NCBI RefSeq assembly: GCF_002878395.1
Contig: NC_061115.1
Location: 52,554,787 to 52,618,786, forward strand
Origin: Capsicum annuum
Lineage: Eukaryota > Streptophyta > Magnoliopsida > Solanales > Solanaceae
Direction: 5' to 3'
Length of the DNA stretch: 64,000 nucleotides
Position numbers and translations under genes: made by a program. How positions within the stretch are numbered: position 1 is the stretch's first letter; each line of letters starts with the position of its first letter. Below, in pieces: positions 46,408 through 57,861 of this stretch. The notes under the pieces were generated by a model. That model saw nothing but the letters and a program-made list of their open reading frames with translations, ran no database searches and had not been told where the DNA came from.

Positions 46408-48600
46408 ATATGTGTTGACACCCAATTTTGCCCTCCCGACGCTCCTTTTTGGGTTGCTATTTTATTTAATTATTAATATTTTTTACACATTATTCTTATA
46501 TTTAATACATTTTTGACGTGTCACATTCATAATTTAGAAAAATGCACAAATTATTTTATTATCTTTTAGTACCATTTTAATAATTTTTAAACTCAAATAT
46601 GACATTTTATTATATTTATTATACTTTGCATATCCACGTTTTTACAAATACATTATCTAGTTTTACATTATTTAGCATTATTTATTTTGTTATTATTTAT
46701 TATTTGTTATTACTATTATTTATTAATTATTATTTATTATTAATAATAATTTATTATTTATTATTATTATTATTTATTATTAATAATAATTTATTATTAT
46801 TATTTATTATATTTATTATTTAATATTTATTATCTACTATTATTATTTATTATTATTGGCTATTATTATTATTATCATTATTATCTGCTCTTATTTAAAT
46901 AACAACCCAATTAAAAATCTTTGCCTAAATTTATTTACATTTTAACCTGATTTTATCTAATTTCCTCACAATTTTAGCCCTCTTATTACAATTATAGCTA
47001 AATTGGACTCAATTTAAAATGTATTTCAATCTTGATCAAATCCTCAACCCTCCAGATCTCAACCGTTGATCAAATCTGATCCGACGGCTGAGATAAAAAG
47101 ACCAATCCTTTTCTTTTTAAAACGAAAGTAGAAACCCTAACCCTAATTTTTTTCATTTCATCTGTCTCCCCATAGCTCTCTCTCTCCCTTCTCTCTCTTC
47201 CCTTCACTCTCTCTCTCGCTCAAAAGATGGCAGCCACGGCTACCGGCCACCCATTAATGGCGCCGCCTCTCCCTCTCTTCCCCTGTCTTTTTTTTCGATG
47301 AACCAACACCATCACCGATGAAAACAGGCGCGTCACCGCCTCCCTCAGTCCACGCACCGCCACCTCCTTCACCATCAAAAGCCGACCAACGACAAGCAGT
47401 CGTCGTTCCAGCAAACCCGCGAGAAGCCACCGTGGCTCCGCCCCCTTTGCTCCGTCCCAGCGACCAATGCCATCGATGAAAAATGTCGCGCCACCAGCAG
47501 CCGTCATCCTCTCCACTTCTCTACTGCCATGCAATCACTAACAACCACAAGAACGCCGCACCACCACCCCAACAACCATTCTTATTGCTCACGCCGCCAC
47601 TATAACGTCCTAGACTCCGATTGAAGCTCGATATAAAGGCATTTACAAGTACTTGATGGATTTACCGATGTAAATCCGTCGCAAGTTTGTTTCGTTTTAA
47701 GTTTTACATGAATCTACCCCTATTTTTCTCATTTTTTAAAATTATTTTTCGTGTCTTCTTTGCTCATAGATTCAAATTGATTACGTCTGCCTCTGAACTT
47801 TGGTTCAATTTCTTTGAATTTCTGATTGTTTACCCATCTAGAGCGGAATATATGAAAACGCCCAAATTCTGCATATATTTGATTTTCACCCCAAATATGG
47901 ATGCCGATGCATGCCTATTTTTGAGATGGATTGAGAATTCTTAAATGTATGATTAAATTACTGTCTAATTGAGATGTTTAGGGTTGACCCTAATTGATTT
48001 GAGTAGCATGTTTAAGGGAAAAAAAATTGCTTGCGATCGATATTTCCTTCTGTTTTTTTATCAAGTGTAGCCTTATATTTAGGGCAAAATGAGATAATTG
48101 ATTGAGCAAATTCTTCTTTACAGAAAATGTATGTGTGTGATTACCGTAGTAATTTTGACTTTCATTTTTCTTAATTTTTTTTTGTGGTTATTTTTTCTGC
48201 CTCTACACCCTTAATTATGGAAGGATCTGTGTGATTATTTTAGGACTGATTTACATTCCAACTATAGCATGTTTGTGTCTGATTTATTACATCCGCAAAT
48301 TACTGTGTAAGCCTTATGCTTAACTTGAAAAAATCCGATGTTATGGAAGTAATATCTTTTAATTTCTTTTTCTTTTATGGTAAATATATGACTGGTGCTT
48401 CCGATCGATTTGCTTAATGGATGTTTTCCTTTTTACTTGCTTTGACTGAACTGTGATTTTATATTTATGAAAAACTTTATTGACTGATTTCAATCTAATA
48501 TTCTTGTTCTCCTTGATTAATTGGGATTGATTTTTTTTTTTTTAAATATTACTTTTCCTTTTTCAGGTTGGCTAATTGGACCTTAACTTACGAACATCTT

Positions 48601-48610
48601 ACTATATAAA
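48601..48610 (+). promoter_or_regulatory. TATA box in the Tat LTR
   Basis: ACTATATAAACCCC is a strong plant TATA context, followed by a CT-rich stretch suitable for transcription start. It is the best promoter candidate in the LTR. Confidence 0.55.
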
Positions 48611-49155
48611 CCCCCTCCCTTTTCATTTACAGAAAGCTCCAATTACAATTACAATCACTACTACTCTCTTAAACAAGATATCAGTTACTTTTAACATAAA
48701 GCAATTAAATACTCTTTAAGGTTTCTTTGTTTTTTCCTTCGAGGCTTACGAAAAACATCTTGAGTATTTCGCTGTGCTTGGATTTCTTTTTATTCGTATT
48801 AACTCGTTTACTGCCACTCACTGGTAAGTCCCTCATCAATATATTTACATATTAGAAAGCATGTCTATAGGATTAGTTTGAAGTAATTACTGGCTGCTTA
48901 CTTCTTGTGCTGTGTTCGATTGTTTCAATATGCCTGTCCATGTATGTATTCGTCCCAAGCTTGCACTGCTTTCTATTATGTCCGACAGGTGTAATTAGAA
49001 AGCGCGGGGGGACTTGGGCGTTATTTTTCTTAGGAAAAATTACATAAACTAGCAACTTTAAGATAATAATTACAACTAATAATAATAGTTTCTCAAAATT
49101 ACAATTATTAGCAAAAGTAGCAATATTTAACCTTTTTAATTAATGGCGCGTGAGT

Positions 49156-49267
49156 TGCACTCTATTATTTTTCACTTTACCCTTTTCACGGCTCTTTACC
49201 TTCTTTTTACCTGCACTCTATTATTTTTCACTTTACCCTTTTCACGGCTCTTTACCTTCTTTTTACC
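49156..49267. repeat. Tandem duplication, 56-bp unit x2 inside MULE 5' region
   Basis: TGCACTCTATTATTTTTCAC... repeated head to tail with no visible difference, between the terminal repeat and the ULP1 start codon. Confidence 0.9.
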
Positions 49268-50942
49268 TATTTTGACGCCACAACAAAGATTTCAATTCCC
49301 ATGTATTAAGGTAAGTGATTTACTGTTAATGCATGTTTCAATTTTCTTTTAACTTCTTTTTCTTGTTCATTATATTTTTCCATATATTTCTGTGTGTTTA
49401 ATTTGGGGATTTTTTGGGGGTTTAATTTTCATGTTTTGATTTTTTTGGGTTTATCGATATAATGGCAAAACATGCAAATTGTTCTATGAGTTTTGATGAA
49501 ATACCATCTTTTAGCCTAGGTTTAACCCAAGACGAAAACAATAACTTGATTTCTTGTAATACCCAGGCAAAGGGAAGTTTTAACTTAAAAGAGTTGAGAT
49601 TGAAGAAGCGAAACGATTCCCAAAAGTCCGTTGAAACAATGAAACGGAAAGCAGTGACGGATTCTTTGTCCCCCAAATCGAAAAAAAAAACTAGAAAGCC
49701 AAATGGAAAATCTCATTCGACCAAAAATTCAAGTTCGGTTTCATCTGGTTATGAATCATCATATGAGGAAGAGAGATGAGGAGGTATTGTTTCATTTGCA
49801 AAATTTTGTAGTTTATGTACAATATGTTAGTATATGTATTTAATATGTATAATTGATAAGTTTTGTGCTTATTTTAGCTTTGTCTAAAGTTTTGTTACTT
49901 CAAGTTTTAGAGTTGTATTTATTCTGTATTAGATATTTAAGATATGTATATTTGTATTTAAGTCTTGTGTAACATATTATATTTGATAATGTTAAGATCT
50001 GTATGTGTCATTAGATAATATGTATTTTTGTATTTTAGTTTTGTGTAACAAGTTGTATTTGATAATTTGTAAGATTTGTATTTGTATATGATTTATATAA
50101 ATACATATGTGGTCTTTTTAGACATATAATTGTAGTTTTGTGTTTTATAGGTTTTGCGCGATAAAATATACATGGCAGGAGTATTGCCTAGATTCTTCGA
50201 TGTTTTAATTATATTGTAAATACATTTATTATATTCATATATGTTAATGTACGAAAAACAGTAGCTGAATGATTTGCATTATTGTCAAGGTTAACTGGTT
50301 ATAATATCTGTTGTAGGTTGTTTTTAAGAACATTAAGCCGACACGAAAGGAGATTTCAACCTTTCAGATACCAAAGGTTTTCCATAGAGGTGGAAGTCAT
50401 AAAGAAGATTATGTTGATTCTGATGATGATTTTTAGAATCCACCACTTCAATGGAAGCTTTCAATCAACAAAAAAAACATAAGGGCAATTTGTCGTATTC
50501 ACCTGCCAAGAAAAAGTTGAAGAATCAATCAAAAGGTGCAGATCAGCATACAACAAAAAGGAATACCCCAAGTCGTGTTGTGAATATGTCTTCTGTGAAG
50601 ACACCAACTTTCAAGTTGGTTCAATCAGAAGAAACAGTACCTTCAAACAGGAAAGACATTCCGATTTAGTCGCCTGATATGTCTTTTTTCAAACGTTTAG
50701 ACGAAGGTGATCTTGTTTCTAAGAAAGTGTTTGAAAAGTTTCGTGATGAGGTAATTTACTCATAAGACTTTGACTTTAGTATATTTTTTCCTTTCATATC
50801 TAATTGTAATTCTTTGAAATCAGGTTTGAATCAACAAGGTGTGATTAAATAATGAATTCAATAAGTGAGTTTAAGGTACAAAATTTTTAGTTTTAAAAGA
50901 ATAATGGTTTTATACATATACAACATATGTAGTTATGTGTGA

Positions 50943-51046
50943 ATAAATACATATTTAATATGTATTTAGGTTTGATTAAATACATATTTAGTATGTATTT
51001 ATGTTTGAATAAATATATATTTAGTATGTATTTACGTTTGAATAAA
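50943..51046. repeat. Tandem repeat, 33-bp unit x3
   Basis: TACATATTTAGTATGTATTT plus 13 nt recurs at 50948, 50981 and 51014. The period is 11 codons, so it reads as an 11-residue repeat (LNKYIFSMYLR) in one frame, but composition suggests intron. Confidence 0.8.
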
Positions 51047-51070
51047 TATATATATTTATATATATTTTTC

Positions 51071-51323
51071 AGATCTATATCTATATTATCACATATACAT
51101 ATGCAGAGTCATTTCCTACTTGTTGGTTTTTATTTTTTAATGTTACGTATTTATATTTTTTCAACGACAAGAAACAAAAAAAAGACAAAGATTGTTTTTC
51201 AGATCTATATCTATATTATCACATATACATATGCAGAGTCATTTCCTACTTGTTGGTTTTTATTTTTTAATGTTACGTATTTATATCTTTTCAACGACAA
51301 GAAACAAGAAAAAGACAAAGATT
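51071..51323. repeat. Tandem duplication, 130-bp unit x2
   Basis: AGATCTATATCTATATTATC at 51071 recurs at 51201, with near identity through CAACGACAAGAAACAA. It duplicates an intron end plus the first codons of a ULP1-gene exon. Confidence 0.88.
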
Positions 51324-54155
51324 TTGACAAGGATCAAATGGAGGATGGTAATAAGAATACATCACCACATCAATCAACTCCAACAAATGTGGAAGGTTTT
51401 AATAAGAATCCTGAAGGCATATTGGTAAGTAAATTTGTATTTTTTTTTATGTGTTGAATATACTTATATGTTAAATAAATATAAAACATATTTATTATGT
51501 TGTTGAATAAATATATATGTACTCATATTTATAAAGGTAGTACCAAACTAATCAAATGATATATTAATTTTGATCGTCATACGTATCTAATATTTTTTGA
51601 ATTGAATAAACAAGTTAAAGATTATGAATTTGTCAAGCCACAATTGGATGAATCTAATAACGATTCTTCACTTTATGAATCTACACCAATTTTACATCAT
51701 GATTTTGATATGAATCCTGAAGTCACGTTGGTAAGTAAAATGTTTTCATTCATATGTATATTATTTTGTAATACTATTAAAATTTCGAGTTACATATATG
51801 AAGTATACATGTGATCATTGTTTATGTTTAGGAACAGGTTATTGAAGACATCACAGAAAAACAAAGCACCGATTTTACTGAGTTGTACAATGACGATAAT
51901 GATGTTGTTTTGATAATTTGTTAATTACTACTTTCTCGTGTATATTAATATACTTGAATATTAATATTTTTCAATGTTTTATTGTTTATTTTATTAAAGG
52001 ACAAAATTGATAGTTATGTGCATGAAGCAAGAGATGTCTGTGAGTCAATGGTATGATGAATCTATATATGTTGTATTTTAATTCATGACAAATATTGATG
52101 TTTTTTAATATGTTACAACATGTTGAACAAAACAAAAAAAAATGTTGATGAAAGTGTTGGTGAAGCACAATTTTTAGATTCACAATTCACATTTTCAGAT
52201 GAGGTGCTTAGAAGTATCAATCTTGATTTCATACAACAAAATTTGAGAGTATGCTTCATTCGTGCATAATTTGTGTTTACTTTCTTGTTGTTGTATAAAA
52301 TTTACAAGATTTGTGTATATTTTAAACAGAACACAGAAACAGCTGCAGGAATAATTGAAAATACATCAACAGCTGATGTTGAGCAATCAAAATTGGATGA
52401 AAAAGTTAATTCAGAAGTGCACATTCATGAAGCAGCATCTGGAGAAGGGAAGGGTGAACTAGATTTACGTGATTCTCAAGTAACACTTCCTGATGAGTTG
52501 CTACCCAGCCTTAACGCCTATGTTAATCTGAAAAGAAGCACAATTGTGCATCCATCTGCAAATAAAGAACAAACGCCTATGAATGTTTCAAGAGTCGGGA
52601 GACCATCTAAATTCAAGGAGTCACCATTCACTACAAAATTTGGCTCAGCAGAAGGTTTGTACTATAACCTTTTATTTGGTTGCATTTATCAATATTCTTT
52701 ATTTTTATACATTAATTTCTTTTTCTTTTCATTGAATTATAAAGGGAGCACAGAAGTGCAGACCAAAAAATTCAACTTGAAGTATCCATTTGCATCTCAT
52801 CCAATCTATGATATTGAAGACACTAAGATCACCAATAATTTCTTGACGTGACTTTCAGTGGACCTTCTCAAATATCATGCGAAGAAGTATTTACTTTACA
52901 ACTTAATTATATAATCCATTTACATGTTATGTTTATTATTAAGTATTATGCTTTATAAATTAACAGAAGCACAGAGAGGAACATTATAAGGAAAACAAGT
53001 CGAGGATGTCAGTTATGAATTTTGGCATTCTATCAGTAGATGACAAGAATTGATTCTACATTATGGGTACTCCTGGACAGTCATGGTCAGATGAGGTGAG
53101 TTACATCTTTATATTATAATTACGTATAACGATTTATCTATTATATGTATTTTATTGTATACATATGTAGTATCATATGTTCAGACACATGCATTTGAGT
53201 ACATAAATAATTAGTGGAAGATATCTAAAGTTTGATTTTGATTAGTTGCTTTTACAAAGCTTTCATTTTTTGATGCAGCAAATTGATGTTTGCCTTTACT
53301 ATTTGAGAAAGAAATCCAAGTATGAACCCAATAGCTCATATAGCTATAGCACAGTTGACTGCAATTTTATGAACATTGTAAGTAATGTGTTAGCTATGTA
53401 TTCAATTGATGATCCAACGCTTGATGCTGGTGGAAAAGAATACCATTTGAATGAGTACATAAGTGGATTTCGCATGCATGCTACTATGCCATGGCATATG
53501 GTTGATCATATATTCATTCCTACCAACGTAAAGTCCAAACATCATTGGGTTCTGGCTGTTCTGTCTTTTAACCAGAGATGCGTATACGTATATGATTCTA
53601 TGTCATCTGTTGGTCATGATTCTACTGTGCTTATTGAAGTTCAAAAATTAGCTGAGGTTATACCTTTATGCCTTTTGGCATGCAAATTCTATGAGAAGAA
53701 GGGTATTGATATTTACAGTCATCCAAATTACAAGTTAAATGAAAAAATGATCTATTTGATGTCTACATTGTGGAAGATTTGCCTCAACAACCAAGTGACA
53801 GCTTGTAAGTTTTATATTCATATTAATGGTTATATATATTATATATATTTCATGTTATATATATATATACTTATGAATTATACTATATGCAGGGATTGTG
53901 GTTTATATATGATTACTTATGCCAAGTGCTTTACACTTGGTGGAGGTGTCCTGAAAGTCGACTTTGATTCAGATCTTCATCACACGAGGTACGCTGGAAT
54001 GTTATGGCATTATGATAAAAGTAAAGAAGAAGAAAAAGCACAGAGTGATGATGAAGCACCAAGTAGGTCTCGTAGGAAAATTCCGATAACAGAAATTACT
54101 GAAGTAACTGATATATAACTTTTGTTTTGACATGGTTGTATTTGACAACAATTAA

Positions 54156-54255
54156 NNNNNNNNNNNNNNNNNNNNNNNNNNNNNNNNNNNNNNNNNNNNN
54201 NNNNNNNNNNNNNNNNNNNNNNNNNNNNNNNNNNNNNNNNNNNNNNNNNNNNNNN
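54156..54255. other. Assembly gap (100 N)
   Basis: Exactly 100 N, a conventional placeholder, in the AT-rich space after the ULP1 stop codon. True content and length are unknown. Confidence 0.99.
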
Positions 54256-54315
54256 TAAATATGTATTGTGAGGAATACGCATCCATTTTTTAGTATAGCA
54301 TGTATTGATCAAAAT

Positions 54316-54359
<44 letters not shown>

Positions 54360-54804
54360 ATGCATAATACATAAATACATATATATTCATATTTAATAAA
54401 GCATCTGTATTTTAATCGTAATGAAAAATTTATAAATGCTTTCACAATTAACGTATATGCCTATATAATAAAGTATGTGTATTTAATAATAATTTAAATA
54501 TATTTATATATTTACGTTCAAACTATATAAGCTCACCTTATACAACACATGTATTTTTAATATAAAAAATGTATTTATGTATTTATGTATTCACATTAAA
54601 AAATACATACATACATATGTGTATAAATATAATAAATTTTTGTATTTTATTAATTTTAAGCATATAAACATATATATACATATATGTTTGCTCAAATTTA
54701 TATATGTATTTATACATTAATTAGTAAAACATATTTTTACATATATACACAAATGTATATATGTATTTAAGAATATATCCATATGTATATATGTATTTAT
54801 GCAT

Positions 54805-54842
<38 letters not shown>

Positions 54843-55132
54843 TAAATCATATGTTTTATCATTCTATATGGTCCCTTAATATATGTTTATAATACATATT
54901 TTTAGATAGTCATAGCTACTTCAATGATTCTTCAAAGTAGTTAACAGAATTAACATTTTGTTATGTGTAGATTTAAATAAGTATAAATCAATAATGTTAT
55001 ATGTAATAATTTCTCAATTTATTCTTATTGAATTCAATTAAAGAAATACATAAGTTTTCAACATATTACGCACAACAACAAAAAATAGCATCAAAATTAT
55101 TTTTTCAATATATAAGATCCTATATATATTAT
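54256..55132. repeat. AT-rich spacer between the two MULE genes
   Basis: Imperfect arrays of TATGTATTTATG / CATATATACATAT words and two AT dinucleotide runs (54319-54356, 54807-54838). No coding signal. It separates the convergent 3' ends of the ULP1 and transposase genes. Confidence 0.7.
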
Positions 55133-57861
55133 TCAATGTATAAAAATATACAATTTTTTGTTAACTAAAGACATCAACCAACTTATCATTTGTCGTATCC
55201 TACACGAACTCCTATTGTGACCTTTACTTTCACATGAACTACAATAATTTTTATTTTTCTTTTCAAACAAATCTCGTCCGGACTTTTCACGATCCTTCTT
55301 TCGAGGTCTTCCAGGGGGTCGCTTGTATTTTGGGGGTAGAACTACCTCATCCAGAATTTTCTTTGGAATTAACCAATCATCTTTGTGTGGAAGAGGATAA
55401 ATCAGAAGATCATACGTTCTCAACACTATTTTTGACTTGTATAGATCAGAGCAATATGGTCCCTTTTGAAAATTCTTGCTATCAAGAACTACACAAGTAT
55501 GAACACATGGTATCTCATCCAACTGAAAGGCATTGCAAGAATTTTTTTTTCCTTAAGACAAACAATAAAATATTTGTCCTTGTCATGGAATGTATATATA
55601 TACTCCGATGCAGGTATAACTTGAAATTAGTAAAAGCAAATTAGTTAGTAAAAAGAAATTAATTTACATAGTTATATGACAAACAGTTTTGCAAATATAT
55701 TAGAAATATATTTACAACATAAACACAAAAATTTATTATGTGTTTATGCATATATAACCAAATATCCAATGAAAAAACTATTATTTATATATATAGCATA
55801 ACAAATAAATTTTATCATACCTTCATACGTGTACAATCCGCTTCATTCTGTTGTAGAATTTTTTGAAACTTACCAATAAGATCTGTAAAAGTATACAACG
55901 TCTGCTATCTTTTTTCACAGTTCCATCTACCAAATATCAATCTAACTTCCTCTAAAAAATTATATATTGGTAGTTCTCTTGATGAAACTAGTGTAGAATT
56001 AATTGATTCGCCAATGTTTGATGTCAAAGTCCATTCCCTATGAACGGATGCATATGACCTAACCCATTTATCGTATCTCGTTAATTCCAAATAATTCTTC
56101 ACTCTAACATCAACTACCTCCACCTTCTCCATTAATTTGTGAAATTCGGTCTTTGAATATGATTTTGCCATGGAATAGAAGACGTCTGACAATGCATCAT
56201 GTGATTTTCTAAAGTTTGTTTTCACATTTCCCCATAAATTCCACATACAAGCATAATGTGGTACATCATTATACACCTCAGTTATAGCTTTAATGATGCT
56301 TGCATTACAATCAGAAACTACACACATATTTCTTCTTTCACCATATGCTTCATTTAGATTTTCAAAGAACCAAGTTCAAGAAGCATCATTTTCGGAATCA
56401 AGAACACCATAGGCCAATAGAAATATATGTCCTGCATGTTAAAAAAAAACATACAAGCATACATGATTTTTAACATATCAACTTATTACTATATACAACT
56501 GCAAAGCTACTAAACTTTCAGAGGATATATAAAACTACTGCATACATATATTTTAAATCCAAATACATATTTGAAGTCAAATACAATTATAATTAAATAT
56601 CTTACCAGCTCCATCCATGATATATGCAGCTACAAAAATTTCATTATACAGTCCTCTTAGATGACTTGCATCAACAACAATGACAGGTCTACAATGCTCG
56701 AACCCTTGAATGAATGTAGTTAGTGCAATAAATATATACAAAAACTCATTGTATTCATTCTTTTTCATTCTAATATGTGAACCGGTATAACATGGGTTTA
56801 ACACATGCATGTATATAGGTAGTTTCCTGTATGATGCTGCTGGTTTCCCTCTTAAATCTTCAAGTGCTTGCTCCTTCGCTCACCAACACATAATATATGT
56901 TAAATTCATACTCAGGTCTTCCTTCATATTACTTTTGATTTCAGATGGACTGTATTTTTGTTTGTGGACTTTCAACTTTAGTTTGACTATACCACTAATC
57001 AACTTAACACTAGCATGCAATTTAGGATAAATTTATCTTTTATCAGAAAGGTATGTCCTGGTAAAAATTCTCTGACATAAAATATTCCACATTCACCGAT
57101 ACCAGATACACGAAATAAAAAAGCATAATTACCAGTTCTGCACAACAATGTATAACTGCAAACCAAAATAAATGCATATGTTCAAATATAATTAACCATC
57201 TGAAAAAAATTAACTAAATGCATAATACACTTACCAGGTTTTACTCGATCTTACAGATAGTGTTCGAAACTTCTCTTGAATTGAATAGTCCTTTATGACT
57301 GATTGTAATACTTTTTTTGAGACATAAACTTGATCAACCTCAATATATTTGTGATGTGGGTCAGAGATAATAACTCTACTTGTATCCATTTCAAATACAT
57401 CCAAACACTCTTCTGATGGTGTAACCATTAATGCTCTTTCACTACTTGTATTTTCAACACTAGTCGCACTGACAGTCATTTTTAGACTTCCCGAATTACA
57501 CAATGATGAACTTACCATTGTGCTGAAATTATCTCTCTCAGAAATACATACATACTAAGGCAAAATACTCAATTCCTTCAACTCTTTTTTTCTGCATAAT
57601 ATAGACCTTTAAACCAATGTCATTACGAATACGTATTTTCACTGTACTATCTGTTAATTGATACTCGATTTCAATGTATTTAGACGTCAAATCAACATCA
57701 ATATGAGCAGCAAGTATTGTGTACAGTTGGTCATACGTAGAGTTCAAGCTCAACAATATCGCATCACTGATGTACTCTTCATATTGTTGCTCATAATTCC
57801 ATTTTTCTGAATGTTTAACAAGAATTGCAATGCTTCCCATCTTCAATCTATACAAAACCAC
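55133..57861 (-). pseudogene. MuDR/MURA-type MULE transposase, interrupted
   Basis: Read on the minus strand: N-terminal domain from MGSIAILVKHSEKWNYE (57538-57861), a MuDR-type segment VYVSKKVLQSVIKDYSIQEK (57231-57518), the first catalytic Asp region CRPVIVVDASHLRG (56577-56810), the second in MCVVSDCNASIIKAI (near 56300), the Glu in TLTSNIGESINSTL (55905-56327), then a SWIM-type Cys-x-His (EIPCVHTCVVL), an AT-hook-like PPGRPRKKDR and a zinc knuckle CSSCESKGHNRSSC (55133-55522). The domain order is complete for a plant MULE transposase. A TGA at 56378-56376 replaces a Trp (NDASWTWFF), and frame changes occur elsewhere, so this copy is dead. It converges on the ULP1 gene. Confidence 0.88.

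Larger units (their letters stand above)
49462..54118 (+). pseudogene. ULP1-type SUMO protease-like gene of the MULE, interrupted
   Basis: A multi-exon gene. Exon 1 opens at ATG 49462 (MSFDEIPSFSLGLTQ, then Lys/Ser-rich). Further exon-like blocks lie at 50320-50755, 51310-51425, 51602-51730, 51835-51920, 52000-52051, 52330-52655 and 52745-52890. The peptidase C48 domain spans about 52970-54118: His in KHHWVLAVLSF (53543-53545), Asp in VYVYDSM (53594-53596), Cys in DCGLYMITYAKC (53897-53899), so the catalytic triad is kept. Intron 53805-53892 joins TT to GGATTGT to give LDCG. Breaks: TGA at 52849-52851 and TGA at 53051-53053, both where Trp is expected, and a one-base loss in an A run at 53742-53747. 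In cells such proteases cleave SUMO-type modifiers; the role in transposons is unknown. Confidence 0.85.

Noticed and set aside
46190..46823. Frames rich in Tyr-Ile or Leu-Ile repeats
   Set aside because: Translations of TA and TTA microsatellites.
47220..47534. 104-residue minus-strand frame, Arg/Gly-rich
   Set aside because: Falls in the GC-rich leader of the Tat LTR; no family resemblance and no minus-strand promoter.
50939..51457. 172-residue frame with 11-residue repeats
   Set aside because: Spans 33-bp tandem repeats and splice-like borders; most likely intron read through into an exon.
54010..54390. 126-residue frame crossing the N gap
   Set aside because: Antisense to the ULP1 C-terminus and continues through unknown bases.
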